From the NCBI GenBank assembly GCA_003242115.1, contig QBMP01000132.1, positions 1,808 to 10,897 of the forward strand: DNA of 9,090 bases, read 5' to 3'. This document shows, piece after piece, positions 1 to 6,840 of this stretch (the stretch's first letter is position 1; the number at the start of each line of letters is the position of its first letter). The position numbers and the translations under genes are program-made. Source of the DNA: Phormidesmis priestleyi (GTDB lineage: Bacteria > Cyanobacteriota > Cyanobacteriia > Phormidesmidales > Phormidesmidaceae). A model generated the notes under the pieces. That model searched no databases. It was not told the DNA's origin and saw only the letters and a program-made list of their open reading frames with translations.

Positions 1-2
1 AT

Positions 3-1061
3 TTTGGCCGCAGACCGACCGGCATTTGGCTACCGGAGTGCGCCTATTACGAAGGCTTAGAGCGAATGCTGGCCGATGCGGGCCTACGCTACTTTCTCAC
101 CGATGGTCACGGCATTTTGTACGCACGTCCGCGTCCGCGCTATGGCGCTTATTCCCCGATTTACACCGAATCTGGCGTGGCTGCCTTTGGGCGAGATCAG
201 GAATCTTCGCAGCAGGTGTGGTCTTCTAAGGTCGGCTATCCCGGCGCTTCAGAATACCGGGAGTTTTACCGTGACTTAGGCTGGGACGCGGAGTATGAAT
301 ACATTAAGCCCTATATCATGCCCAACGGTCAGCGCAAAAATGTGGGCATCAAGTACCACAAAATTACGGGTAAAAGCGTCAGCAGCTCGGATAAGTCGTG
401 GTACGACCCTTACTGGGCAAAGGAAAAAGCGGCTGAACATGCGGGCAATTTTATGCTCAACCGGGAGCAGCAGGTCGGCAATTTGTACAATATGATGCAG
501 CGCAAGCCGATTGTGGTGTCGCCTTACGATGCAGAGCTATATGGCCACTGGTGGTATGAAGGGCCGTGGTTTTTGGATTATTTTTTCCGTAAGAGCTGGC
601 ACGATCAAAGCACTTATGAAATGACTCATTTGGCCGATTATCTAAAAACAAACCCGACGCAGCAGGTGGCAAGGCCGTCACAGTCGAGCTGGGGCTACAA
701 GGGCTTTCATGAATATTGGCTGAATGAAAAAAACGCTTGGGTCTATCCGCATTTGCACAAAGCGGCGGAGCGGATGATTGAGTTGGCGAAACGCGAACCG
801 GCGGATGAATTGCAGTGGCGGGCGCTCAATCAGGCGGCGAGAGAGCTGCTGCTGGCACAGGCTTCGGATTGGGCCTTTATTATGCGTACCGGGACGATGG
901 TGCCCTACGCAATTAGAAGGACGCGATCGCACCTGATGCGCTTCAACAAGCTATGGGAAGATATTCGCGCCGAGAAAATTGACGCTGGCTGGCTAGAAAA
1001 GGTCGAAGAAATTGACAATATTTTCCCAAACGTCAACTACCGCACGTACCGTCCGCTTTAG
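3..1061 (+). CDS. GH57 1,4-alpha-glucan (glycogen) branching enzyme, C-terminal part (5' end cut by window edge)
   Basis: The frame is open from base 3 and gives 352 residues; the N-terminal third lies off the left edge (cyanobacterial members are about 525 residues, from memory). It begins inside the GH57 signature GIWLPECAYYEG, whose Glu (codon 36-38) matches the family nucleophile. A second signature, SPYDAELYGHWWYEGP, places the acid/base Asp at codon 528-530. The segment after about residue 220 (SSWGYKGFHEYWLNEKNAWVYPHLH, then a helical region) fits the DUF1957 C-terminal domain of branching enzymes. These enzymes cut an alpha-1,4 glucan and rejoin the piece through an alpha-1,6 bond, in cytoplasmic glycogen synthesis. 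ATG 66 is internal and should not be taken as the start, because the signature lies upstream of it in the same frame. GH57 amylases share the fold, but the HWWYEG and SWGYKG segments favour a branching enzyme. A HIP1 site lies inside the gene at 923-930. Confidence 0.9.
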   Translation, partial: FGRRPTGIWLPECAYYEGLERMLADAGLRYFLTDGHGILYARPRPRYGAYSPIYTESGVAAFGRDQESSQQVWSSKVGYPGASEYREFYRDLGWDAEYEYIKPYIMPNGQRKNVGIKYHKITGKSVSSSDKSWYDPYWAKEKAAEHAGNFMLNREQQVGNLYNMMQRKPIVVSPYDAELYGHWWYEGPWFLDYFFRKSWHDQSTYEMTHLADYLKTNPTQQVARPSQSSWGYKGFHEYWLNEKNAWVYPHLHKAAERMIELAKREPADELQWRALNQAARELLLAQASDWAFIMRTGTMVPYAIRRTRSHLMRFNKLWEDIRAEKIDAGWLEKVEEIDNIFPNVNYRTYRPL

Positions 1062-1102
1062 TTTCGTTCGTTTTAATAACGGTAATTTACCAATGAGCTG
1101 TC

Positions 1103-2097
1103 ATGTTTAGCCTTTGGCAGCTCCCGATTTTGGCCATGACGGCGCTGTATCAGGCGATCGCCTGCTATCAAGAAAATCAGCAGCCTCCGCCTGGTCAACT
1201 CATCGACGTGGGCGACCATCGTCTGCATCTACTGCATTTGCCGTCCAAGAATGTAGCGATGAAGGCCGCGATCGCGCCTCAGCCGACAGTCGTAATAGGC
1301 CATAGCCTAGGTGGGGTGAAGGGTATTTGCTGGCAGAGATGATCGCACCTTTGGCGGCGGTTTGCTGGTGCGATCGCGCGGGCTATGGCTGGAGCGATGT
1401 GAGTAGGCGATCGCCCACTAGCGCCCATCAGGTCACCTCACTCAACACAGCCTTGATCCAAGCCCACATCAAACCGCCCTATATTCTCATCGGCAACTCT
1501 CTCGGCAGCTACCACATGCGGCTGTACGCCCACCACTTTCCCGAAAAAGTCATCGGCATGGTGCTCACCGACGGCCTCCACGAAAAAGCCCTGCTCAAAA
1601 TGCCTTGGCCCCTGCGAGCTTTGCAGCTTATTTTCTTTTCAGGCTTTGTCATCAGCATCTTAGGATCAGCGCTAGGCATCATCCGCTTAGCCGCAGCGCT
1701 AGGCTTATTCAAAGCTATCAAGCCGCAGCTTCAGCAGTTTCCCGCCGCGCACCTCAAACCCATTCTTCGCAGCTTTTCTCGCCCCAAGCACTGGCTGACA
1801 ATGGCGCGCGAAATTGCTCAGCTAAATGTCAGCGGCCATCAGCTTCAAGTCGCCAACGACCTCGGCAACTTACCGATTATCAACATCAAAGCCCGCTACT
1901 TTTTCAAGCCGTCTTGGCTCACAAAATGGCTGCCCTCGGCTAGCATTGAAGCAATCCGAGACAAAATGCACCGTGATTTAATGGGGCTATCTACCCAATG
2001 CGTCCAGCTAAGCGCTGATAAAAGCAGCCATTTCGTTTGGACAGATCAGCCTGACGTTATCGTTCATGCGGTGCAGCGACTGCTGACGCCAGCCTAG
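1103..2097 (+). pseudogene. alpha/beta hydrolase gene, split by a one-base frameshift
   Basis: Two frames together encode one alpha/beta hydrolase. The first (1103-1342, 79 aa) has a hydrophobic N-terminus, then PPPGQLIDVGDHRLHLLHL, then PTVVIGHSLGGV, the strand and oxyanion-hole region. It then runs out of frame to TGA at 1340. The continuation, EGYLLAEMIAPLAAVCWCDRAGYGWSD, is in the -1 frame and stays open to 2097. Adding one G after about 1317 (reading GTG-GAA-GGG) restores a single protein of about 331 residues. The nucleophile elbow is GNSLGS (Ser codon 1498-1500), and the likely catalytic His is in SSHFVW (codon 2029-2031). A hydrophobic stretch follows LTDGLHE and may be a membrane-facing cap. 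The substrate is unknown. The downstream piece could start at TTG 1327 or ATG 1339, but it would lack the first strands of the fold. It starts 41 bp after the branching enzyme gene. This may be a true lesion or a sequencing error; both catalytic residues are intact. Confidence 0.75.
1154..1414. repeat. cluster of four HIP1 octamers (GCGATCGC)
   Basis: GCGATCGC occurs at 1154-1161, 1268-1275, 1370-1377 and 1407-1414, all in the N-terminal half of the broken hydrolase gene. Six more copies lie at 923, 2489, 6862, 7345, 7513 and 8396. HIP1 is a palindrome strongly over-represented in many cyanobacterial genomes. The density in this 261-bp stretch is well above that of the rest of the window. Confidence 0.85.
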
Positions 2098-2192
2098 TCT
2101 TGCAATCGCCATGGCTAGCCTGTCACAACGAAATACTTTGCAAGAAAATCACATACATATCCTGGAAACCGTGATATCTAATACATAACATC

Positions 2193-2197
2193 GGTGA
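2193..2197 (+). promoter_or_regulatory. ribosome binding site of the antitoxin gene (GGTGA)
   Basis: GGTGA pairs with the TCACC part of the 16S rRNA 3' end and lies 7 nt before ATG 2205, which supports that start. No clear -35/-10 pair was found in the 107 bp after the hydrolase gene. Confidence 0.5.
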
Positions 2198-2204
2198 AAT
2201 ATCA

Positions 2205-2594
2205 ATGGATTCAACTGAACCTATCCTCAACTCAACTCAGGTGCATCCAACCACTGTGCAGGCGAGAGCATCTATAGCCGTCGTTCAATCGAAAATGCCT
2301 TCCGATCTTAAAGCCGCCGCCGAGTCTGTATTTGCCCATCTTGGCCTGAGCCCATCGGAGGCGATCCGCGTCTTTTACAAACAGGTAGAACTCCATCAAG
2401 GTCTACCCTTTGATCTCAAGATTCCGACCCCGACTCACCCGACTCACCCCAGTCAGCCGAATCAATTGAGTCAGTCGAATCAATTGAGGCGATCGCCCCC
2501 GCTACCTACGTCAGAATTAGCCACTATTGACAAAGAAGACATTGATGATCTAGGCGCTAACGCTCAAATTGATGCACTGTTTAATAATTTGTAG
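2205..2594 (+). CDS. RelB/DinJ-type ribbon-helix-helix antitoxin with a repeat-rich C-terminal extension; no adjacent toxin
   Basis: The gene encodes 129 residues. Residues about 21-74 match the RelB/DinJ antitoxin pattern: a short strand, then MPSDLKAAAESVFAHLGLSPSEAIRVFYKQV, then the typical HQGLPFDLKIP ending. In the family, the ribbon-helix-helix dimer binds its own promoter while the C-terminal part neutralises a RelE-like mRNA-cleaving toxin. Here the part after residue 74 is not a usual toxin-binding tail. It is a low-complexity run of Pro, Thr, His, Ser, Gln and Asn (PTPTHPTHPSQPNQLSQSNQL) encoded by tandem repeats, then an acidic end. At 129 residues it is longer than the usual 85-95. 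The first 20 residues are also extra. Only 183 bp separate it from the convergent petA, too little for a RelE toxin, and a terminator closes the unit, so it is an orphan. It may be a solitary regulator or a remnant of a toxin-antitoxin pair. Assignment to the superfamily is firm; a working antitoxin role is not. Confidence 0.75.
   Translation: MDSTEPILNSTQVHPTTVQARASIAVVQSKMPSDLKAAAESVFAHLGLSPSEAIRVFYKQVELHQGLPFDLKIPTPTHPTHPSQPNQLSQSNQLRRSPPLPTSELATIDKEDIDDLGANAQIDALFNNL
2430..2486 (+). repeat. tandem in-frame repeats in the antitoxin gene (9-bp x2, then 18-bp x2)
   Basis: CCGACTCAC is repeated at 2430-2438 and 2439-2447. After one diverged 3-codon unit (2448-2456, overlapping the next array by phase), an 18-bp unit starting AGTCAG and ending CAATTG occurs at 2451-2468 and 2469-2486, with 17 of 18 positions identical. 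All units are multiples of three and encode PTH-PTH and SQPNQL-SQSNQL, so copy-number change would lengthen or shorten the protein without a frameshift. Confidence 0.85.
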
Positions 2595-2696
2595 CTAGTC
2601 TTCTCCAGCACCTATCTATCCACAGCTCTATCCACAACAAATAATTTCCGCCGGGTTTGTCTACCACCCATAACCCAACGTAAAAGCCAACATACT

Positions 2697-2736
2697 AAGA
2701 AGGAGCCTAGCTTTAAGCAGAGGCTCCTTCTTTTTT
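2697..2736 (+). terminator. Rho-independent terminator after the antitoxin gene
   Basis: A perfect 12-bp stem (2697-2708 with 2721-2732, sequence AAGAAGGAGCCT and its complement) with a 12-nt loop runs into a T tract at 2731-2736. It lies 102 bp after the antitoxin stop. On the minus strand the stem is followed by few T residues, so it would end petA transcripts less well, although its position 40 bp past the petA stop makes use by both genes possible. Confidence 0.85.
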
Positions 2737-2777
2737 CTTCAACGGCATTCAGTGACTTTGCTCAAAGCGGCAGCTAT

Positions 2778-3773
2778 TCAAAAGCTCATTTCAGCAGCCT
2801 GAACCCGCTCAACCTGCTTCTTCTTCAGCACCAGCAAAATCTGAGACAGGCTAATTGCAACCAAGAAAGCAATCAGTCCCTTAATGCGGTTAGGACTCTG
2901 GAGCACCAGTTCCTTTTCGGTTTGGCCAAAGCCGCCCACATTTGGATTAGCGGTTAGCGCTGTACCGGCGGTCACAGCATCACCCTGGCTCACCAAGAGC
3001 TCAGGCCCCACTGGAATGTCTTCGGTTACTGTGGTGCCGTCTTCTTTCAAGATAGTCAGGCTGTAGCCAGTATCGGTAGTGTCCACCGTAGAAATAGTTC
3101 CTGTCGCAGAAGCCTTGTACTCGCCGTTGTTAGAAGCTAAGCCAGTCGGATACACCTGACCACGGCCTCGGTTGCCGCCCACAAAGACTAGGCTCTTACC
3201 AAAGTGAACGCTCTTATTAGTCGCTGGATCGGGAGAAAGCACCGGGAATACAATTTCCTGATACTGCTCACCCGGCACGGGGCCAACCAACACAATGTTA
3301 GGCTCATCATCGCTGTAAGGCATGAAATAAGTACTGCCAACTTCTTCACGCATCTCATCCGAAATGCGATCATCCGGCGCAATTTGGAAGCCTTCGGGCA
3401 GCATCAGCACTGCCCCTACATTCAGGCCACCTTTACTGCCATCGCCTAGCACCTGCTGAGCATCTAGATCGTAAGGAATTTTGACAACGGCCTTAAAAAC
3501 AGTGTCAGGTAAAACCGACTGCGGCACTTCGAGAATCGTTTTCTTTTCACCGAGATGACAGTTTGCGCACACAATGCGGCCAGTCGCTTCTCGCGGTGAG
3601 GCGTAATTTTCTTGAGCCCAAAAAGGATAAGCTTCGGCAGATTGAGGCAGCATAGTCCAGCTGCTGACAAACAGAAGCACAAAAGCAACCAGGGCAATGC
3701 CTGTTTTGCTTGCCCAAGCTTGAAGCTGAGCCTGGAGCTTTGAGAAGATTGAGGTTGAACGTGAGGTTTTCAT
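2778..3773 (-). CDS. petA: cytochrome f, apoprotein of the cytochrome b6f complex
   Basis: Cytochrome f carries electrons from the Rieske protein to plastocyanin or cytochrome c6 on the lumenal side of the thylakoid membrane. With ATG at 3773 the precursor has 331 residues. It has a basic, then hydrophobic signal ([16 protein letters not shown]) and a cleavage site before mature AYPFWAQ (AEA|YPFW), so Tyr49 becomes Tyr1, whose amino group is an axial haem ligand. CANCH (residues 69-73) binds haem c covalently, and its His is residue 25 of the mature protein, as in the family. A C-terminal membrane helix ([17 protein letters not shown]) ends in [15 protein letters not shown]. An upstream TTG at 3785 would add four residues; I prefer the ATG, although neither start has a clear Shine-Dalgarno. 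It lies 79 bp downstream of petC on the same strand, the usual petC-petA operon order in cyanobacteria. Confidence 0.97.
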   Translation of the reverse strand: MKTSRSTSIFSKLQAQLQAWASKTGIALVAFVLLFVSSWTMLPQSAEAYPFWAQENYASPREATGRIVCANCHLGEKKTILEVPQSVLPDTVFKAVVKIPYDLDAQQVLGDGSKGGLNVGAVLMLPEGFQIAPDDRISDEMREEVGSTYFMPYSDDEPNIVLVGPVPGEQYQEIVFPVLSPDPATNKSVHFGKSLVFVGGNRGRGQVYPTGLASNNGEYKASATGTISTVDTTDTGYSLTILKEDGTTVTEDIPVGPELLVSQGDAVTAGTALTANPNVGGFGQTEKELVLQSPNRIKGLIAFLVAISLSQILLVLKKKQVERVQAAEMSF

Positions 3774-3852
3774 GCGTGCTAGCAAGTGAAGAGGTCTATC
3801 AGTTTGTAAGGGCTTGTCAGTATCGGGGTGTGAGTATAAGGATTAAGGTTCC

Positions 3853-4395
3853 TTACCACCAAGGCTTATCGCCCGTCCGGAAGTCGGTTTCGCTCCAGGT
3901 TGAAAGCGCTACAGTGTCATCTTCTGTAACATCTGCGTGAGCGAGCGCTAGCGATAGCGGCGCTGGCCCCCGAACGACCTTACCCTGGTAGTTGTATTGA
4001 GAGCCATGGCAAGGGCACATAAACTTGTTTTCGTTAGCATTCCAGGGCACCACACAGCCAAGATGTGTGCAGATAGAATTAATGCCGTAGCTCTCTAAGC
4101 TACCGCCCTCATCTTTAACCACTAAATAGGTCGGATCGCCTTTAAGACCTTGAACCAGTACCCGATCACCAGCGCCATGATCATCTAAAAAAGCGGTGAC
4201 CTTGACGTCATTACCCAAGGCGTCTTTAGCGGTCACACCGCCACCACTGCCGCCACTGCTAGGCGGGATGAAGTATTTAATGATTGGGTAGGAAGCCCCT
4301 AAAACAGTTCCGGTGATGGTTCCGAAAGTTAGCAGGTTCATAAACTGGCGACGGCCCAAATCGGGCACATCGGCGTTGCTAGCAGCTTGAGTCAT
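3853..4395 (-). CDS. petC: Rieske iron-sulfur protein of the cytochrome b6f complex
   Basis: The Rieske protein oxidises plastoquinol at the lumenal quinol site and passes one electron to cytochrome f. The 180-residue product has the N-terminal [33 protein letters not shown], which combines a twin-arginine-like segment with an uncleaved membrane helix. A Gly-rich hinge (SSGGSGGG, residues 46-53) follows; it lets the head domain move. The 2Fe-2S ligands are in CTHLGC (Cys109, His111, disulfide Cys114) and CPCHGS (Cys127, disulfide Cys129, His130). The length is normal for the family. The ATG at 4395 gives the common MTQ start; no Shine-Dalgarno is visible, only an A/T run. It is the first gene of petC-petA. 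An A/T-rich TAATAT sits about 43 bp upstream on the minus strand and could be a -10 element, but no -35 was found. Many cyanobacteria have several petC copies; this one, next to petA, is the main type. Confidence 0.97.
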   Translation of the reverse strand: MTQAASNADVPDLGRRQFMNLLTFGTITGTVLGASYPIIKYFIPPSSGGSGGGVTAKDALGNDVKVTAFLDDHGAGDRVLVQGLKGDPTYLVVKDEGGSLESYGINSICTHLGCVVPWNANENKFMCPCHGSQYNYQGKVVRGPAPLSLALAHADVTEDDTVALSTWSETDFRTGDKPWW

Positions 4396-4585
4396 AGGTC
4401 AAAAAAAAATTGTCACAGAAGTTTGCAGTTCCTTAGAATATTATTACACCGTTCCGGGCTCCGACTGCCTTTCGGCGTTAGCAGCAGCGCTATAACAGGG
4501 TATGGATGCCGAGTAACAGCGATAAAACGGTGCTTAAAGCGTGTAAATAAATGTAAATTAGAGACACCCCTCGCCCCTCGCGTTT

Positions 4586-4903
4586 ATGACCGGCCAAGAT
4601 TTACATACACTGCTAGTTGAGAAATGGGGCTACTCCTACGACGTGCAGCTCCGGAAGCTGCCGCGCAAAGTTTTTTTTCAGGTGATGTGGCGCTATCTTG
4701 AGCAGTCGTCTTTTCCGCTGAGTGAGCGAGATTATTTAGCCCATTTGGATGAAGTGGCGGCTTATTTAAACGCCTGGGGCGCAGTCGATCAAATTGAAGC
4801 TTTTATTGAGCAAACCAATGAGCGACCTAGATTGGGTAAGGCCGTTAGTGTACCAGTAGATTTGGGTTCGCGGGCTTCTGAATGGCTGCTAGATGATGAT
4901 TAA
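4586..4903 (+). CDS. DUF3067 family protein
   Basis: The gene encodes 105 residues, beginning MTGQDLHTLLVEKWGYSYDVQLRKLPRKVF. The segments KWGYSYDVQLR, FQVMWRYLEQSSFPLSE, the helical YLAHLDEVAAYLNAWGAVDQIEAFI and the ending ERPRLGKAVSVPVDLGSRASEWLL match the DUF3067 family, found in cyanobacteria and plant plastids with no function known to me. There is no signal peptide and no membrane segment, so it is probably cytoplasmic. It is divergent from petC across 190 bp, so the two may share a regulatory region. No Shine-Dalgarno is visible before the ATG; the leader has two TGTAAAT copies (near 4538 and 4550) that could be part of an A/T-rich promoter. No homologue of known mechanism is recognised, so any link to the b6f complex is inferred from position only. 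Confidence 0.85.
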   Translation: MTGQDLHTLLVEKWGYSYDVQLRKLPRKVFFQVMWRYLEQSSFPLSERDYLAHLDEVAAYLNAWGAVDQIEAFIEQTNERPRLGKAVSVPVDLGSRASEWLLDDD

Positions 4904-5446
4904 TCCGCAAAAGATTTAGAAAAGAGCTACAGAAAATCTATGGAAATTTAGTGCGGGTTCCTTCGTATACTGAAGCTATAAAATATTCGCTAAAATGACT
5001 GTTTAGCCGGTACAAGCACTGATAAATCAGCACTTTCAGACAAGATACACAGAACTCTCTATCGTTCTAAAGCTTGTTTACCCGGTAAAACTGTCAAAAT
5101 TTAAATTCTTATGGCCTTAAGTCCAGATTTCTACGTTCTTTTACATTTTTTTCATAGTATTTAGATTAACTTGATGCCGTGACGGCTACGATTAATAACT
5201 GGTTAAAAACGCTCAAAGATTGAGTTTTCTGCTTAATTTTATCTTTGAGATATCTGAGGCAGAACGTCTTTAGCCTAGGCTTCAGGAAGGTTCAGCGAAC
5301 AATTCAACTTTTGAAGGTGCGCTGCCGACCAAATGTATAGCGTAAGTGGCTGGCAAGTATGCCGTTATCTCTGTAGAAGTGATCTGTAACTAAGTGTTAA
5401 GGTTTTCTTGACTATTGCTAATGACTTCTAACTACGTTTTGAGGGC
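4904..5446. other. 543-bp gene-free region upstream of prs
   Basis: No credible coding frame, tRNA or known riboswitch was found. The stretch is A/T-rich. A 9-bp inverted repeat, CTCAAAGAT at 5212-5220 and its complement at 5241-5249 with a 20-nt loop, could form a hairpin in a prs leader RNA; it has no T tract and is not a normal terminator. TTGACT at 5408-5413 resembles a -35 element, but the best -10 candidate (TAACTA, 5429-5434) is poorly spaced at 15 bp. The length leaves room for a long leader or a small RNA, which the sequence alone does not show. Confidence 0.4.
5441..5445 (+). promoter_or_regulatory. ribosome binding site that decides the prs start (GAGGG)
   Basis: GAGGG lies 7 nt before GTG 5453, a normal spacing, but only 1 nt before the in-frame TTG at 5447. 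This favours GTG 5453 as the start. Confidence 0.5.
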
Positions 5447-5452
5447 TTGTCT

Positions 5453-6448
5453 GTGATCCGCTCTGCAACGGTGCCGCTTAAGACGATGCTTTCACGCATC
5501 GAAACAAACAATCGGCTCAAGATTTTTTCGGGTTCATCGAACAGAGCGCTTTCGCGCGAAGTCTCTCGCTACTTAGGGACTGATATGGGCCCTATGGTGC
5601 GCAAGCGCTTCGCGGATGGCGAACTCTATGTGCAAATTCAAGAGTCTATTCGCGGCTGTGATGTGTACTTAATTCAGCCGACCTGCCATCCGGTGAATGA
5701 CAACCTGATGGAGCTGTTGATTATGATCGATGCTTGCCGTCGGGCCTCGGCTAGGCAAATTACAGCAGTTGTACCTTACTATGGCTACGCTAGAGCTGAT
5801 CGCAAAACGGCTGGTCGCGAGTCAATTACGGCGAAGCTAGTCGCGAATTTGATCACGCAGTCTGGCGCTGATCGGGTGCTGGCTTTGGACTTACACTCGG
5901 CGCAGATTCAGGGCTACTTCGATATTCCTTGCGATCATGTGTATGGTTCGCCGGTGCTGGTGGAGTACTTGGCGAATAAAGAAATTGAAGATTTGGTGGT
6001 GGTATCGCCGGATGTGGGCGGGGTGGCGCGGGCAAGGGCCTTTGCTAAAATGCTGGGTGACGCACCGCTGGCGATTATTGATAAGCGGCGGCAGGCGCAT
6101 AATGTGGCCGAGGTGATGAACCTGATTGGCGATGTAGATGGGCGTACGGCGGTGCTGGTTGATGACATGATTGATACGGCGGGCACGATTAGTGAAGGTG
6201 CGCGGGTACTCAGAGAAAATGGGGCGCGCCGGGTGTATGCCTGTGCCACCCATGCGGTTTTTTCACCGCCTGCGATTGAGCGGCTGTCGAGCGGCTTGTT
6301 GGAAGAAGTGATTGTGACCAATACTATTCCGGTGGAGCCGGATCGTCAGTTTGAGCAGCTAACGGTGCTGTCGGTGGCGAATATGCTGGGAGAAGCGATT
6401 TGGCGAATTCATGAGGAAACGTCGGTGAGCAGCATGTTTCGGGGCTAG
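5453..6448 (+). CDS. prs: ribose-phosphate pyrophosphokinase (PRPP synthetase)
   Basis: The enzyme transfers pyrophosphate from ATP to ribose 5-phosphate, making PRPP for purines, pyrimidines, NAD, His and Trp; it acts in the cytoplasm as a hexamer. From GTG 5453 the protein has 331 residues. Visible motifs are RKRFADGE (residues 50-57), YYGYARADRK (109-118, ATP side), DLHSAQIQGYF (146-156, with the Mg-binding His), DKRR (210-213, catalytic loop Lys/Arg) and the PRPP-binding loop VLVDDMIDTAGT (234-245). All key residues are present. About 20 residues precede the conserved RLKIFSG, similar to the short N-terminal extension of other cyanobacterial Prs. TTG 5447 would add two residues and ATG 5486 would remove eleven. 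The gene stands alone after a 543-bp gene-free region, converges on rpsU and ends at a strong terminator. Longer antisense frames inside it are shadows. Confidence 0.97.
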   Translation: MIRSATVPLKTMLSRIETNNRLKIFSGSSNRALSREVSRYLGTDMGPMVRKRFADGELYVQIQESIRGCDVYLIQPTCHPVNDNLMELLIMIDACRRASARQITAVVPYYGYARADRKTAGRESITAKLVANLITQSGADRVLALDLHSAQIQGYFDIPCDHVYGSPVLVEYLANKEIEDLVVVSPDVGGVARARAFAKMLGDAPLAIIDKRRQAHNVAEVMNLIGDVDGRTAVLVDDMIDTAGTISEGARVLRENGARRVYACATHAVFSPPAIERLSSGLLEEVIVTNTIPVEPDRQFEQLTVLSVANMLGEAIWRIHEETSVSSMFRG

Positions 6449-6459
6449 GTAAGCTGCTA

Positions 6460-6518
6460 TTAAAAGCTCACGAAAAAGGGTCTGCACTTACAAATGCAGA
6501 CCCTTTTTTAGCTTTTAA
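6460..6518. terminator. two-way terminator between prs and rpsU
   Basis: A perfect 14-bp stem (6473-6486 with 6495-6508; AAAAAGGGTCTGCA and complement) encloses an 8-nt loop. It has an A run on its left side and a T run on its right, so it can act on both strands. A second 9-bp arm (TTAAAAGCT at 6460-6468 with its complement at 6510-6518) extends it. It starts 12 bp after the prs stop and ends 23 bp from the rpsU stop, so it should end both convergent transcripts. Confidence 0.9.
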
Positions 6519-6540
6519 AGCTGGTTTTATCCTTGAAACT

Positions 6541-6723
6541 TTACGAGCGACGCTTGCGCTGCCGCTGACGGGCTAGCGCTTTGCGCTTGTGCTTTTCAGG
6601 AGGTGTCTCAAAATAGCGGTTTTTCTTGATGTCTTGAAAAATGCCTGCGCGCACAACTTTGCGCTTAAAGCGACGGAGCGCTGCTTCGAGATTTTCGTCT
6701 TGTCCGAGGACAACTTGAGCCAT
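6541..6723 (-). CDS. rpsU: 30S ribosomal protein bS21
   Basis: The 60-residue product is very basic and starts MAQVVLGQDENLEAALRRFKRKVVRAGIF, with KKNRYFETPPEKHKRKALARQRQRKRR after it, the normal bS21 pattern and length. bS21 joins the 30S subunit late and sits near the 3' end of 16S rRNA, next to the anti-Shine-Dalgarno, where it helps start translation. The ATG at 6723 is preceded by a perfect Shine-Dalgarno. The gene lies 117 bp downstream of rbp on the same strand; an rbp-rpsU order is known from other cyanobacteria (for example rbpA1-rpsU in Anabaena), so co-transcription is likely. Confidence 0.96.
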   Translation of the reverse strand: MAQVVLGQDENLEAALRRFKRKVVRAGIFQDIKKNRYFETPPEKHKRKALARQRQRKRRS

Positions 6724-6731
6724 GTATTACT

Positions 6732-6741
6732 TCACCTCCTT
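6732..6741 (-). promoter_or_regulatory. perfect 10-nt Shine-Dalgarno of rpsU (AAGGAGGTGA)
   Basis: On the minus strand AAGGAGGTGA is the full complement of the 16S rRNA tail TCACCTCCTT, 8 nt before the ATG. A run of six C residues precedes it. None of the other genes in the window has a match of this length. Confidence 0.85.
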
Positions 6742-6840
6742 GGGGGGTAGCTCCAGCATCCTAGTGTACCGCAAGCGTGAATGAATGCAGCGCTATTATG
6801 ATCAGAGATTTTAGGCTGCTGAGTTAGGGTTTGAGTTTGA

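Noticed and set aside
1301..1318. GHSLGG as the catalytic nucleophile elbow of the hydrolase
   Set aside because: It lies on the early strand before the DRAGYGWSD segment, where the oxyanion-hole region sits; the true elbow is GNSLGS with Ser at 1498-1500.
1306..1330. Programmed -1 frameshift in the hydrolase gene
   Set aside because: GGTGGGGTGAAGGG is not a canonical slippery heptamer, and no downstream stem is evident; one lost G explains the data more simply.
2595..2777. A toxin gene partner for the antitoxin
   Set aside because: The 183 bp hold no frame long enough for a RelE-type toxin, and part of the space is a terminator.
3188..3697. Small frames overlapping petA on both strands
   Set aside because: They lie inside a highly conserved cytochrome f gene and have no family-like sequence.
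4904..5446. Riboswitch, 6S RNA or tRNA upstream of prs
   Set aside because: No known motif, cloverleaf or T-arm sequence could be recognised by eye; only a simple hairpin is visible.
5891..6321. Antisense frames of about 120-130 codons inside prs
   Set aside because: They are shadows of the prs reading frame; their translations show no domain and no start signal.
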